From a virus: 40,622 bases of DNA. Under the pieces are notes generated by a model. It ran no database searches and was not told where the DNA came from. It saw nothing but the letters and a program-made list of their open reading frames with translations. Made by a program: the position numbers and the translations under genes. Shown one piece after another: positions 15,210 through 21,691 of the stretch (position 1 is its first letter; every line of letters starts with the position of its first letter). The stretch lies in IMG/VR virus record IMGVR_UViG_3300038701_000778, positions 1-40,622 of that record, one strand, 5' to 3'.

Positions 15210-15977
15210 TTATTCTCCTGTATCTCTAAGCACTTCAGACCAGCATGTGTCCTTAAAGTCACAGTACATACACTGCCAATCTGACTTGTATACCACATTG
15301 TCTTTCTGATACTTGTCCCGAATCTCCCCGTTCTTGATAGCAACTTGGTAGTCACGGTCTGGAATCTTCCCTGCGTCAAGGGCAAGCTCCACGTCGACAA
15401 GGTTCTCGATGTAGTCGTCAATGTTCAACTCAAACACCTTGCCGTTGACTATCAATCCGTCTGGATGGTCGTCAATAATGAACTCAGTACGATAGCCATT
15501 GTCACGCCCGAAGTATATCAGGTTGAACGACTTGATCGGCGTGAGCTTCGTGTACAGCAGGACTTGCGCTATGTGTTCCTCTTTCGGCGCTTGAGTCTTT
15601 TGGATATGAGCGATACCACGACCGAATGAAGTTTTAAGCTCAATACCTCTAACCCCATCGATAACAAAATCAAGGCGCATACCGATAGGATGAGATAGGC
15701 CATCAGGATGAACACGGTAATGGCATTGTGTATCATATCTCTGTATCTCCCCGTTCTCTACGGCCCATTTGGCCCAGTCCTCTATAATGTCCTCGGCCTT
15801 CTTACCCATTTCCATCTTCCACACCGCCCCGGCGGTCGGTGGATTGCTTGGTATCTCACTTGTCCACTTGTAATAGAGCTGCCTCCGACAGGCAGTGATG
15901 TCGGAGGCGTAGTGCGATTTCCTTTCCCATTGGCCTCTGTCGAGGAGGAAGCGGTCAATGCTGTCAATTACTCTCAT
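15210..15977 (-). CDS. Cas4/RecB-like PD-(D/E)XK nuclease
   Basis: 255 aa. The nuclease core is MRLDFVIDGVRGIELKTSF (Asp, then E-x-K), typical of RecB/Cas4 5'-3' exonucleases. A Cys in ITACRRQLYYKW near residue 30 and three in CMYCDFKDTCW near the C-terminus match the four-Cys iron-sulfur cluster of Cas4 and AddB. The ATG at 15977 has AAGGA 7 nt upstream. In phages such proteins act in recombination or end processing. Nearby genes encode an ssDNA-binding and a NinG-like protein. There is no CRISPR array or Cas1. Confidence 0.87.
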   Translation of the reverse strand: MRVIDSIDRFLLDRGQWERKSHYASDITACRRQLYYKWTSEIPSNPPTAGAVWKMEMGKKAEDIIEDWAKWAVENGEIQRYDTQCHYRVHPDGLSHPIGMRLDFVIDGVRGIELKTSFGRGIAHIQKTQAPKEEHIAQVLLYTKLTPIKSFNLIYFGRDNGYRTEFIIDDHPDGLIVNGKVFELNIDDYIENLVDVELALDAGKIPDRDYQVAIKNGEIRDKYQKDNVVYKSDWQCMYCDFKDTCWSEVLRDTGE

Positions 15978-16416
15978 GGTGTATCCTTGTATGACATTTC
16001 TGACATACCCATGTAACCTCAAGAGGTTCGCTGTAATCGTGATGATGGCCGTGCAATTGACCATCATCCCCACAAACCTCGCAAGCTTTCGGCTTTGATA
16101 TTTTACCGTCTCTTAATGCATTGCCAAGTGCTGTTCTTGCTTTGTATTTTTCCGGATTTTCTCTTCTATGCTTTTTCACACTCCTATCGTGCTGCTTCCT
16201 TCTCTCGTTAGTATTAAATCGAATCTTATCGTACTCTCGGTAGTATTCTATATTCGATTCTCTGTTTGACCTAACATCTCGCTTCGTGCACTCTTTGCAC
16301 TTGTTTAGATGCCCGTCAGCCATTTCAGGATGCCTATAGAAATCATCTATAGGCTTATCCTCTCCGCACTTAAAGCATACCTTAGAACGGCACTGGTTCA
16401 TCGTATGGATCATCAT
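15964..16416 (-). CDS. HNH endonuclease
   Basis: 150 aa. An N-terminal zinc knuckle pair (VCFKCGEDKPIDDFY and LNKCKECTKRD) and a basic helical linker lead to the HNH core CEVCGDDGQLHGHHHDYSEP, then WVCQKCHTRIHHE. This is the usual form of free-standing phage HNH homing-type endonucleases. The first ATG at 16416 sits 7 nt after AGGAG, so it is preferred to the ATG at 16401. It overlaps the ssDNA-binding gene by 35 bp and the Cas4-like gene by 14 bp, so it is well integrated in the operon. Confidence 0.87.
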   Translation of the reverse strand: MMIHTMNQCRSKVCFKCGEDKPIDDFYRHPEMADGHLNKCKECTKRDVRSNRESNIEYYREYDKIRFNTNERRKQHDRSVKKHRRENPEKYKARTALGNALRDGKISKPKACEVCGDDGQLHGHHHDYSEPLEVTWVCQKCHTRIHHESN

Positions 16417-16927
16417 CTACAAACTCCTGCGGCTCATCCTCAGTCTGCCCCAATGCCTCACGTATCCACTTAGGCATATAGTCGGCGGGAAGGGTAGGTG
16501 CAAGTAGCTCGACGCCTTTCTGTACCGGCATGATCCCGGAGATACGGACAGACTCATTCCCGGCCTTGGTCGTGTATGATACAAGGTTCAGGGTGCAGTT
16601 AACCCCTACCACGTTCTCAAGGTCGAACCCTTTCTCTTCCTGCGGGGTGAACCCACGACCGCGCCACCCTTCAAGGTCTTTGCGAAGGTTAGACTTCTCA
16701 TTGAGGCTCGCCGTATAGGTCTTGGTCACCGTGAACGGTTCTCCGGCGAACTTACCTTCTTTTCGCTCCTCAGCCAATTGCCACACGATAGCAACCTTGT
16801 GCTGTGGCTTACCCTGAAATCCTGGCTGCTCACCAAGGTCGAATACCTTAGCACATACGGCCTGGTGCATACCTGCCGGTGGATGCTCAAAACTCCCACC
16901 ACCCGAATCACTTACTACTACTGGCAT
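16382..16927 (-). CDS. ssDNA-binding protein-like (DUF669-type)
   Basis: 181 aa. It has the pattern of a phage OB-fold family found in replication clusters: PAGMHQAVCAKVFDLG, VAIVWQLAEER, FTVTKTYTASLNEKSNLRK, and GFDLENVVGVNCTLNL. The C-terminus is very acidic and ends DEPVPF with a terminal Phe, the kind of tail that SSB proteins use to recruit partners. It would coat single-stranded DNA during replication and recombination. The ATG at 16927 has AAGGA about 9 nt upstream. Confidence 0.78.
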   Translation of the reverse strand: MPVVVSDSGGGSFEHPPAGMHQAVCAKVFDLGEQPGFQGKPQHKVAIVWQLAEERKEGKFAGEPFTVTKTYTASLNEKSNLRKDLEGWRGRGFTPQEEKGFDLENVVGVNCTLNLVSYTTKAGNESVRISGIMPVQKGVELLAPTLPADYMPKWIREALGQTEDEPQEFVDDDPYDEPVPF

Positions 16928-16997
16928 CTGTTCCCATCCTTTGCAAAAGCTGTGAATATATATCGACCAATCCAACATGGAGATCGTCGATAACCAT
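16908..16997 (-). CDS. Possible micro-ORF, 29 aa
   Basis: The frame from ATG 16997 to TGA 16908 encodes 29 residues (MVIDDLHVGLVDIYSQLLQR and nine more), amphipathic and helical. It overlaps the ssDNA-binding start by 20 bp and lies 16 bp after the upstream gene. Its ribosome site is poor, so translation would depend on coupling. Support is only its fit in the packed operon. Confidence 0.35.
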   Translation of the reverse strand: MVIDDLHVGLVDIYSQLLQRMGTDASSSK

Positions 16998-17013
16998 TTG
17001 CTTGTCTTTCCCG

Positions 17014-17223
17014 TCAGAACTCGCTGCGAGGCTTATAAGTAGCCTCAGCTGTCTTAGTATGTTGTCCTTGCTGTTCAACCTGTTCCTCCAATCTTACGAT
17101 GTAATCTGCTAACGTCTCAAGTGCCGCGTCTATGTACACCTCCTGAAATGGTTTTGATCGTAGCATACTTTTGATGCTATCGTGCTTTATTCTATCTGTC
17201 AAGCTCTGTAAGCGTTGTGTCAT
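17014..17223 (-). CDS. Hypothetical coiled-coil protein
   Basis: 69 aa from the ATG at 17223, helical with a probable coiled coil (ETLADYIVRLEEQVEQQGQH). No ribosome site is obvious. A 5-bp hairpin (GCCGC-GCGGC, 17232-17246) sits just upstream of the start and could influence translation. A GTG at 17283 would extend it by 20 basic residues. Function unknown. Confidence 0.6.
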   Translation of the reverse strand: MTQRLQSLTDRIKHDSIKSMLRSKPFQEVYIDAALETLADYIVRLEEQVEQQGQHTKTAEATYKPRSEF

Positions 17224-17283
17224 AAAAGGTAGCCGCTTACGGCGGCCAGTCGGTGTGCGACGGCTGGGGACCGTCACGTACAC

Positions 17284-17571
17284 ATCACAAGTTTCTGACC
17301 CTGGTTATTTTTCGTGCTCCAGGTACACGTATTTTGCTGCTATCAACGATAGCCCGGTCAACGACCGATGGACGAGGCGGGAGTCGAACCCTGCTCCATC
17401 ACGATATGCACCGTACACCACTCGCCCAAAATCCCCACCGACCCTACTGATAATCAACGTCGTGCGTTGACGTTCAGATCGGCAGGGTGCCCGCATTGCT
17501 ACCACACCATCCACCGTGTAGCGGGCTCGGCCCGTCCCTGCTCCGAGTCAACCGTCTCGGCCCGTATCCGG
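17284..17571 (-). other. Non-coding interval with hairpins, 13-bp repeats and tRNA-like sequence
   Basis: I see no convincing gene in these 288 bp, the longest such gap in the leftward transcript. It holds a tRNA-like segment (17369-17427), a perfect hairpin GCTATC-GTT-GATAGC near 17345, a hairpin TCAACG-CACGA-CGTTGA near 17460, a GC-rich hairpin GCGGG-CAC-CCTGC, and copies of the 10-mer CTCGGCCCGT. The 13-mer CCGGTCAACGACC flanks it at 17354-17366 and 17568-17580, each copy able to fold into a hairpin with an AAC loop. It could be a structured RNA, a replication or packaging site, or the remains of an inserted element. Confidence 0.5.
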
Positions 17572-17580
17572 TCAACGACC
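17354..17580. repeat. Pair of 13-bp direct repeats flanking the non-coding interval
   Basis: CCGGTCAACGACC occurs at 17354-17366 and 17568-17580, 214 bp apart. The right copy extends to a perfect palindrome CCGGTC-AAC-GACCGG and contains the stop codon of the HicB-like gene; the left copy folds with five pairs. Confidence 0.7.
17369..17427 (-). other. tRNA-like sequence, 59 nt, lacking one arm
   Basis: On the minus strand a 7-bp acceptor-like stem (GGGCGAG with CTCGTCC, one G-U) and discriminator A enclose a 6-bp hairpin (TACGGT-GCAT-ATCGTG) and a T-arm-like GGG-TTCGACT-CCC with only three good pairs. It is about 17 nt too short for a normal tRNA and has no standard anticodon loop. It may be a degenerate tRNA or a tRNA mimic. 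Confidence 0.35.
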
Positions 17581-17763
17581 GGCGGTAGGATCGTCCTCCC
17601 GTCGAGCGTCATCCAATCGCATCGTCAGTACGGCGATAGTATGTTCCATCGAGTTGCAAAGCGCTTCCATAGCAGTATGACCGTGACCCTTCAAACCATG
17701 GCCCTCGTCGTGCTCACATATCCAGCACTCGTCTTCGTAGGACCATGTAATCGTGTATTTCAT
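17572..17763 (-). CDS. HicB-like protein
   Basis: 63 aa. MKYTITWSYEDECWICEHD, then LKGHGHTAMEALCNSMEHT, follows the HicB partial RNase-H fold pattern (an edge strand, a W-rich hairpin, then a helix after T-x-x-EAL). There is no attached DNA-binding domain and no HicA toxin beside it, so it may be an orphan antitoxin-like or inhibitory protein. The ATG at 17763 overlaps the upstream stop (ATGA) and follows GGGAGGG closely; the ATG at 17766 lies too close to that site. Confidence 0.7.
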   Translation of the reverse strand: MKYTITWSYEDECWICEHDEGHGLKGHGHTAMEALCNSMEHTIAVLTMRLDDARREDDPTAGR

Positions 17764-18044
17764 CATCCCTCCCGTCGAGCGTCGATCTGTGTTGCGATTT
17801 CTTCTGCCGCATCGGTCATACCCTTTTTGTAGTGATACACCGGATCGTCTGTGTAAAGTCCATCCATCTCCAACAGAGCCGAGTCTGCCATGCGTTGGGC
17901 AATCCGAGCACACGCTTCTCGCTCATCGGCGATCATGCGCTTTACCACGTCGGCGCGGATGTACTCCGTGTCATCGTCCAGCTTTGTATCGAGCATCTGT
18001 ATGTCAATTACGCGTTTACTCGTCCATATCCTCTCAGGCATCAT
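17763..18044 (-). CDS. Hypothetical protein
   Basis: 93 aa, with a helical ADEREACARIAQRMADSALL segment common in many small phage and prophage proteins of unknown function. No catalytic motif is seen. The ATG at 18044 has GAGGAG 8 nt upstream and the gene overlaps its upstream neighbour by 11 bp. Confidence 0.75.
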   Translation of the reverse strand: MMPERIWTSKRVIDIQMLDTKLDDDTEYIRADVVKRMIADEREACARIAQRMADSALLEMDGLYTDDPVYHYKKGMTDAAEEIATQIDARREG

Positions 18045-18420
18045 CAGTTAAACTCCTCACCACCGCGTTCCATGCGCGAATCACCTGAGCCTTGGTTTCG
18101 AGATCGCCCACGTAAAAGAAACCGACTCCGGCGCGCCATCCGCCTGCATATTGCTGTATCCGCGGATACTCCCCATCCGGCCCCGGCAGTATCTCCGGCT
18201 CAGGCGCGTGGAGGGAATCCCGCCAATCGCCTTCCCACTGGATGTCTATCGCTTCGAGGGAGTACACAAAAATATCAGACACCCACGCCTTGCCCGAAAA
18301 ATGCGGTCGCCGTTCATAGGCGTACCACATACCACATTTATCAATGGCAACCCACGCGCCCATAGCATTAGCCACTTTCTGCGGCGTGATCGGCGCTGTG
18401 ATTTCACTGATCTTTTTCAT
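18034..18420 (-). CDS. Hypothetical protein
   Basis: 128 aa from the ATG at 18420, with a strong GGAGGGG site. It is Trp-rich (at least seven), with a compact alpha/beta look in MWYAYERRPHFSGKAWVSD and VGFFYVGDLETKAQVIRAW. No family is recognised. It overlaps the gene upstream by 17 bp and the 93-aa gene downstream by 11 bp. Confidence 0.75.
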   Translation of the reverse strand: MKKISEITAPITPQKVANAMGAWVAIDKCGMWYAYERRPHFSGKAWVSDIFVYSLEAIDIQWEGDWRDSLHAPEPEILPGPDGEYPRIQQYAGGWRAGVGFFYVGDLETKAQVIRAWNAVVRSLTDDA

Positions 18421-18622
18421 CCTTCCCCTCCTGTTCGGCCTCGTCGGCCATGCGTACCCATTCCTCAAGCTCCTCCAACTCAGCTATCAAATCTTCCGCC
18501 CGTTCGATCAATCTGCAACCAGGGCATTCGAATGGATTGCCGATCCACTGCTTTTGGTTGAGATGGTATCTCCGGTATGCGGTTGTTAACTGCTTGAGCA
18601 CACTAAGAATCTGATCGTTCAT
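18404..18622 (-). CDS. Hypothetical helical protein
   Basis: 72 aa from the ATG at 18622, with GGAG 7 nt upstream. It is almost all helix, with an acidic coiled-coil-like C-terminus (ERAEDLIAELEELEEWVRMA) and one CPGC pair. The ending VRMADEAEQ is shared with the neighbouring 92-aa protein (VRMADEAEK), suggesting related or duplicated C-terminal ends. Confidence 0.72.
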   Translation of the reverse strand: MNDQILSVLKQLTTAYRRYHLNQKQWIGNPFECPGCRLIERAEDLIAELEELEEWVRMADEAEQEGKDEKDQ

Positions 18623-18881
18623 CGTTCTTCTCCGCCTCGTCGGCCATGCGTACAAGCAGGTCCCGTACCTGTACGTACACCGCGTCCATTGCATCGGCGT
18701 GACCGATGTAACCCTCTGGGTAATCATCGATCTCGTCAACTCTTCTCTCAGCCTCCCGCAACGTCTCCGCACGGCAGCGGCGGAGTTTAATTTCGAGCGT
18801 TACCACCATCTCCGCGAGTGTTTCCGGGTCCTCAGTTGCAAGCTCTTCCATTCGTATTCGTTCATCAAAGTCAAACTTCAT
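18603..18881 (-). CDS. Hypothetical charged protein
   Basis: 92 aa from the ATG at 18881, with GGAGGAG 6 nt upstream. Highly charged and helical, it resembles many unassigned phage early proteins. It overlaps the gene downstream by 20 bp and the 27-aa ORF upstream as ATGA. It shares the ending VRMADEAE with the next protein. Confidence 0.72.
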   Translation of the reverse strand: MKFDFDERIRMEELATEDPETLAEMVVTLEIKLRRCRAETLREAERRVDEIDDYPEGYIGHADAMDAVYVQVRDLLVRMADEAEKNDERSDS

Positions 18882-18961
18882 TCCAACTCCTCCGCCAGCT
18901 CCTCGGAGGTCAGGTGTCGGCGGCCGGTGAACCAGTCCCATCTAACCATACACTTAGACAT
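18878..18961 (-). CDS. Small ORF, 27 aa
   Basis: The frame from ATG 18961 to TGA 18878 encodes 27 residues starting MSKCMVRWDWFTGRRH and ending in an acidic helix. A GAGGAG site lies 9 nt upstream. The stop overlaps the next start as ATGA and the start overlaps the RHH stop. Such precise junctions on both sides make a real micro-protein likely, although no family is known. Confidence 0.55.
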   Translation of the reverse strand: MSKCMVRWDWFTGRRHLTSEELAEELE

Positions 18962-19169
18962 CGTACATTACTCCTCGGAGCTCTACCAGCTCCCTAATGT
19001 GATCCAGGGACATATCCCTGTTCCGGTCCGGCGATACGATCTGAGTATAGCCTATCCACAGGATAGCACGCAATACCTCAGAGCGCTTTACACCGGTTTT
19101 GTTGGCTAATTCCGTCACCGCCTTCTCGAATGCAGCAGGAACCTGTACAGCAAGCATCGTCTTGTCCAT
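18954..19169 (-). CDS. Ribbon-helix-helix (CopG/Arc-type) regulator
   Basis: 71 aa. MLAVQVPAAFEKAVTELANK then TGVKRSEVLRAILWIGY gives the beta strand plus two helices of the RHH DNA-binding fold, with the expected T/S-R-S-E turn. It is the first gene of the leftward transcript, facing the rightward island, so it is well placed to control its own promoter and the divergent one. No strong ribosome site precedes the ATG at 19169. Confidence 0.75.
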   Translation of the reverse strand: MDKTMLAVQVPAAFEKAVTELANKTGVKRSEVLRAILWIGYTQIVSPDRNRDMSLDHIRELVELRGVMYDV

Positions 19170-19235
19170 GTAAGATAGGGTAATGATATGATCGTGGAGT
19201 GTAAAGAGATTTGGAAAAGTTTTTTTGAAAAGTTG

Positions 19236-19263
19236 TTGACACTGTCTGTAGGTGTGATATTAT
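19236..19263 (+). promoter_or_regulatory. Sigma70-type promoter P1
   Basis: TTGACA at 19236-19241 and TATTAT at 19258-19263, 16 bp apart, preceded by an A/T-rich UP-like tract with a run of seven T. It lies 20 bp upstream of the first rightward gene. The same layout recurs at 19827-19854. Confidence 0.8.
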
Positions 19264-19282
19264 AGCAGATAAGGAGATTGGA

Positions 19283-19474
19283 ATGACTAACGAGAAAGCA
19301 GTCGTCGCGTACATTGAAAAGATCGAGGAAGCAAGGCGATACCTTAACATGATCAAGATGAGCCTTGATGACCACATGGGCATCGGCCCTGATGACGTTG
19401 ATTGGTCGCACGTCGGAAGTATAAGCCATGTCCTTGAGTCACTCAAAGACATAGAAGAGTTCATAGGTAGGTAG
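19283..19474 (+). CDS. Hypothetical small protein, first of the rightward island
   Basis: 63 aa, one of only three rightward genes. It is helical and acidic, with a long amphipathic N-terminal helix (NEKAVVAYIEKIEEARRYLN). No family is recognised. AAGGAG lies 6 nt before the ATG, and promoter P1 is just upstream. Probably an early or host-takeover protein, judged only from its strong expression signals. Confidence 0.78.
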   Translation: MTNEKAVVAYIEKIEEARRYLNMIKMSLDDHMGIGPDDVDWSHVGSISHVLESLKDIEEFIGR

Positions 19475-19477
19475 GGC

Positions 19478-19756
19478 ATGAAGAAGTCAGAAGCAGTTAA
19501 CAAGGCAAAGAAAGAGTCGATCCTGATCCGCTCCGATGGAGCGTATGGAGTCTCCACCGTTGGGAGCGGATGGTCCGGGGGGCTCACCTACCGGCAGGCC
19601 CAGAGGCTCCGTGGGGACATCGTCATCAACCGAGCGCTTAGGCACATGGGCTACCCAGACCATCAGATAGCAATGCTACCTATGGATGTGTACAGCGGGA
19701 ACTTCCGCGAGTCGCTGGATCTGGCTATCGATATACTCGATACCATGAGTACCTAA
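19478..19756 (+). CDS. Hypothetical protein in the rightward island
   Basis: 92 aa, with a basic N-terminus, a Gly/Ser-rich stretch (GVSTVGSGWSGGLTYRQAQR) and a helical C-terminus. It begins 3 nt after the previous stop, with a GGTAGG site, so the two genes are co-transcribed. An intrinsic terminator follows at 19772. No family is recognised. Confidence 0.75.
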   Translation: MKKSEAVNKAKKESILIRSDGAYGVSTVGSGWSGGLTYRQAQRLRGDIVINRALRHMGYPDHQIAMLPMDVYSGNFRESLDLAIDILDTMST

Positions 19757-19771
19757 ATGGTACAATAAGCC

Positions 19772-19805
19772 ATGGCTGTACTATTACGGTACGGCCATTT
19801 TTTCT
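19772..19805 (+). terminator. Rho-independent terminator after the first two rightward genes
   Basis: A 10-bp stem ATGGCTGTAC-GTACGGCCAT (19772-19781 with 19789-19798, one G-U), a 7-nt loop, and then a run of T. It separates the first rightward unit from promoter P2. Confidence 0.85.
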
Positions 19806-19826
19806 AAGTTTTTTTTGAAAAAGTTA

Positions 19827-19854
19827 TTGACACATTTTCTAAGTGTGATATACT
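19827..19854 (+). promoter_or_regulatory. Sigma70-type promoter P2
   Basis: TTGACA at 19827-19832 and TATACT at 19849-19854, 16 bp apart, with the same upstream T tract and TGAAAA as P1 and the same GTGTGATAT just before and into the -10 box. It drives the third rightward gene. Confidence 0.82.
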
Positions 19855-19882
19855 CTAAGTATCAAGAGTTAAGGAGATTATG

Positions 19883-20068
19883 ATGATTGACACAAAGAAA
19901 GATTGGATTAAGACCAATGGCGAATGCCCCGAAGACCTTTTTCTTACGAATGTTGAAGTCAAATTTAGAGACGGAAAAACATTATCAGGTTTCGAGACTC
20001 AGTTTTGCTGGAGTTGGCTCTCAGATATTCCTGAGAGCGACATAGTTGAATATAGGGTAATACAATAG
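19883..20068 (+). CDS. Hypothetical small protein, last of the rightward island
   Basis: 61 aa, compact and Trp-containing (TQFCWSWLSDIPESDIVEYR), not recognised. Of two tandem ATGs, the one at 19883 has the better 6-nt spacing from AAGGAG, the same spacing as in the first island gene. It ends 1 bp from the stop of the converging metallophosphoesterase gene. Its transcript would run on to the terminator at 20136. Confidence 0.75.
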   Translation: MIDTKKDWIKTNGECPEDLFLTNVEVKFRDGKTLSGFETQFCWSWLSDIPESDIVEYRVIQ

Positions 20069-20069
20069 T

Positions 20070-20879
20070 TCAGTCAAACAAATACTCCGGGCTGATCCGC
20101 TTCGGCCCGGTCATATCGAACCAAGCTACTACAGTGCCCATAGGCTTCGGCCTCATGGGCCTTTTTGTGGCATAGCTGTCAGGACGCCCTGTGTAGTTCC
20201 CGAGCTGCCAATTCCATTGTCTCTTTTCGACCACGGATACATTGTGCATGTCCATTGTCAGGGCAAGGTCAGGAGCGCCAAGGTCGATACCGTGTGAGTG
20301 GCCCGTTGCTATGATGTCAAACCAGGCCCAATTCATAACATCACGCTCGACGGTATTCCGCTTGAGTCCAGTGTTCTTTCCGGTAATGGATGAGTGATTT
20401 GCATAGATAGAGTATGCAGTTCCCCGTGTTCCTGAACCCAACCGACGGGAGATGATAGCGAATAGCTCATAATGGAAATATGGCACGCCGATCTTCTCAG
20501 AGATTATCTGCATAGGATCTATCCCGGTGTCTCGATAGGTCCGCTCGTCGTGGTTTCCCGTGGTCATCCCAATACAATTGTCGCTTATTGTACTAAGTTT
20601 CTCAGATATGATGTTAATTTGTGACTGTGGGGAATCGGTCTGCGTGAATACAGAATCACCGACGGAATATCGAGTGCCGTTCTCCATGAGATCCCCAAGT
20701 CCAAACCACAACGCGTCATTTTGTTTGATCCAATCAATGACATAATCAAAAAGCTTTGCATTGTGATTCGGATGCCCCACATGGACATCTGAAATACCAA
20801 CAACCGGCTGAGACTCGCGGTCGGTGACAATCCTATTGACAGGATAATCACCGCCGCGCTTCAATTCTGAGTAGTACAT
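20070..20879 (-). CDS. Metallophosphoesterase (calcineurin-like)
   Basis: 269 aa with the complete motif set: SDVHVGHP (30-37, D-x-H), FGLGDLMENG (G-D), TTGNHDERT (G-N-H-D), YANHSS and ATGHSHGID (G-H-x-H). These bind two metals for phosphodiester or phosphomonoester cleavage. Related phage proteins act as nucleases or phosphatases; the substrate is unknown. The ATG at 20879 follows AGGAG by 5 nt. It is the last gene of the long leftward structural transcript, after the tail and lysis genes, and its 3' end carries a terminator for the opposite strand. Confidence 0.88.
   Translation of the reverse strand: MYYSELKRGGDYPVNRIVTDRESQPVVGISDVHVGHPNHNAKLFDYVIDWIKQNDALWFGLGDLMENGTRYSVGDSVFTQTDSPQSQINIISEKLSTISDNCIGMTTGNHDERTYRDTGIDPMQIISEKIGVPYFHYELFAIISRRLGSGTRGTAYSIYANHSSITGKNTGLKRNTVERDVMNWAWFDIIATGHSHGIDLGAPDLALTMDMHNVSVVEKRQWNWQLGNYTGRPDSYATKRPMRPKPMGTVVAWFDMTGPKRISPEYLFD
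20136..20166 (+). terminator. Strong UUCG-loop terminator for the rightward island
   Basis: GCCCATAGGC-TTCG-GCCTcATGGGC (20136-20145, loop 20146-20149, 20150-20160 with one bulged C), then CTTTTT. This is a textbook intrinsic terminator on the plus strand. It lies inside the 3' end of the converging gene. Confidence 0.85.
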
Positions 20880-20887
20880 CCGTACTC

Positions 20888-21217
20888 CTATCGATAAGTT
20901 TCCCGACGCTGAATGAACCAATAGGCCTCGTCGACCTGTTTGATACCGGTCCCTTGCGTCGAGTCGTAGTCCCAATTTATGGTAATGTACCGCTGAAGTC
21001 CATCCGCAGGATCGTTGTCGCTCGTGTCGGTGTTGAAGTTGATCGATGTCGCAGGAGACACGACTACCGAGCTCCTGCTGTTCACAATCGAATCGCGTTC
21101 ATTCCGTAATGTATAGGTTACATTGTTCGGGACCACAGCCGCGTTGGTTTCGTCCTTGAAGGCTACGGTGAATGACTGCCCCTCGCCTTCGGTTATGTCA
21201 TCTAATTTGGTAGCCAT
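20888..21217 (-). CDS. Hypothetical virion-associated protein
   Basis: 109 aa, beta-rich (QSFTVAFKDETNAAVVPNNV and VTYTLRNERDS), resembling an Ig-like or adaptor domain of phage structural proteins. The ATG at 21217 overlaps the preceding stop (TAATG). Its position after the spike genes suggests a tail or particle accessory protein, but no family is recognised. Confidence 0.68.
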   Translation of the reverse strand: MATKLDDITEGEGQSFTVAFKDETNAAVVPNNVTYTLRNERDSIVNSRSSVVVSPATSINFNTDTSDNDPADGLQRYITINWDYDSTQGTGIKQVDEAYWFIQRRETYR

Positions 21218-21600
21218 TATGCCGGGTCCCGTACCTCGTCATCAAACCCAGGAATGTTGACCTTGTTTCCGGTCGTGAGTTGCTGAGTCGAGGTTACCGT
21301 AGTGATAAGCAGTACCTTGCTATTCCCTGTGTCATTGAGGTACAGGTTATCCGGTACGCCGGTCCTGATAACATCAACGCTATCTTGGCTGTCCGGAGTT
21401 ATCTTCCTACCTGACACGTCACCATTCTGAATGGTAAAGCTGCCGGTCGTGAGACTTGCTACCTTTGCGAGCACCCTGGTATCGGTTGTGTCTGACACAA
21501 GCGCGAAGTCAGTGCTACTATCCGTGCACAGGGTCATTGACGTTGCCGCTGCGATTGCCTGTAACAGCGCGTCTAATGCGTCATCGTTTACGAGTTTCAT
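21217..21600 (-). CDS. Hypothetical virion-associated protein
   Basis: 127 aa, beginning with a helix (DALDALLQAIAAAT) followed by a Thr/Ser/Val-rich beta region. It is of the kind found in phage spike-accessory or collar proteins. The ATG at 21600 has AGGAG 8 nt upstream. No family is recognised. Confidence 0.68.
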   Translation of the reverse strand: MKLVNDDALDALLQAIAAATSMTLCTDSSTDFALVSDTTDTRVLAKVASLTTGSFTIQNGDVSGRKITPDSQDSVDVIRTGVPDNLYLNDTGNSKVLLITTVTSTQQLTTGNKVNIPGFDDEVRDPA

Positions 21601-21691
21601 TGTTCTTGCTCCTATCCTTGCCTACATAATGGACAAGGTTCGCGACTGTGATAGTCACGTTCTCTTTCTTCTCTTCCTTTACTGCGTCCAT
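21581..21691 (-). CDS. Small ORF, 36 aa
   Basis: The frame from ATG 21691 to TGA 21581 encodes 36 very basic and charged residues (MDAVKEEKKENVTITVANLV and sixteen more). An AGGA site is 5 nt upstream. It overlaps the repeat-spike stop by 13 bp and the next start by 20 bp, the same style of junction as its neighbours. Confidence 0.5.
   Translation of the reverse strand: MDAVKEEKKENVTITVANLVHYVGKDRSKNNETRKR

Noticed and set aside
15210-15977. Cas4-like nuclease as part of a CRISPR adaptation module
   Set aside because: No CRISPR repeats, Cas1 or Cas2 are seen; stand-alone Cas4/RecB-like nucleases are common in phage recombination loci.
17572-17763. Complete HicAB toxin-antitoxin pair
   Set aside because: No HicA-like gene is adjacent on either strand; only the HicB-like fold is seen.
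19078-19587. 169- and 104-codon minus-strand frames across the divergent promoter region
   Set aside because: They cross promoter P1 and the start of the well-supported rightward genes, have composition unlike neighbouring proteins, and would overlap the RHH gene by a long stretch.
20087-20110. CCGGGC-GCCCGG hairpin just after the last rightward gene as a terminator
   Set aside because: It has a 12-nt loop and no following T-run; the UUCG hairpin at 20136 is far stronger.
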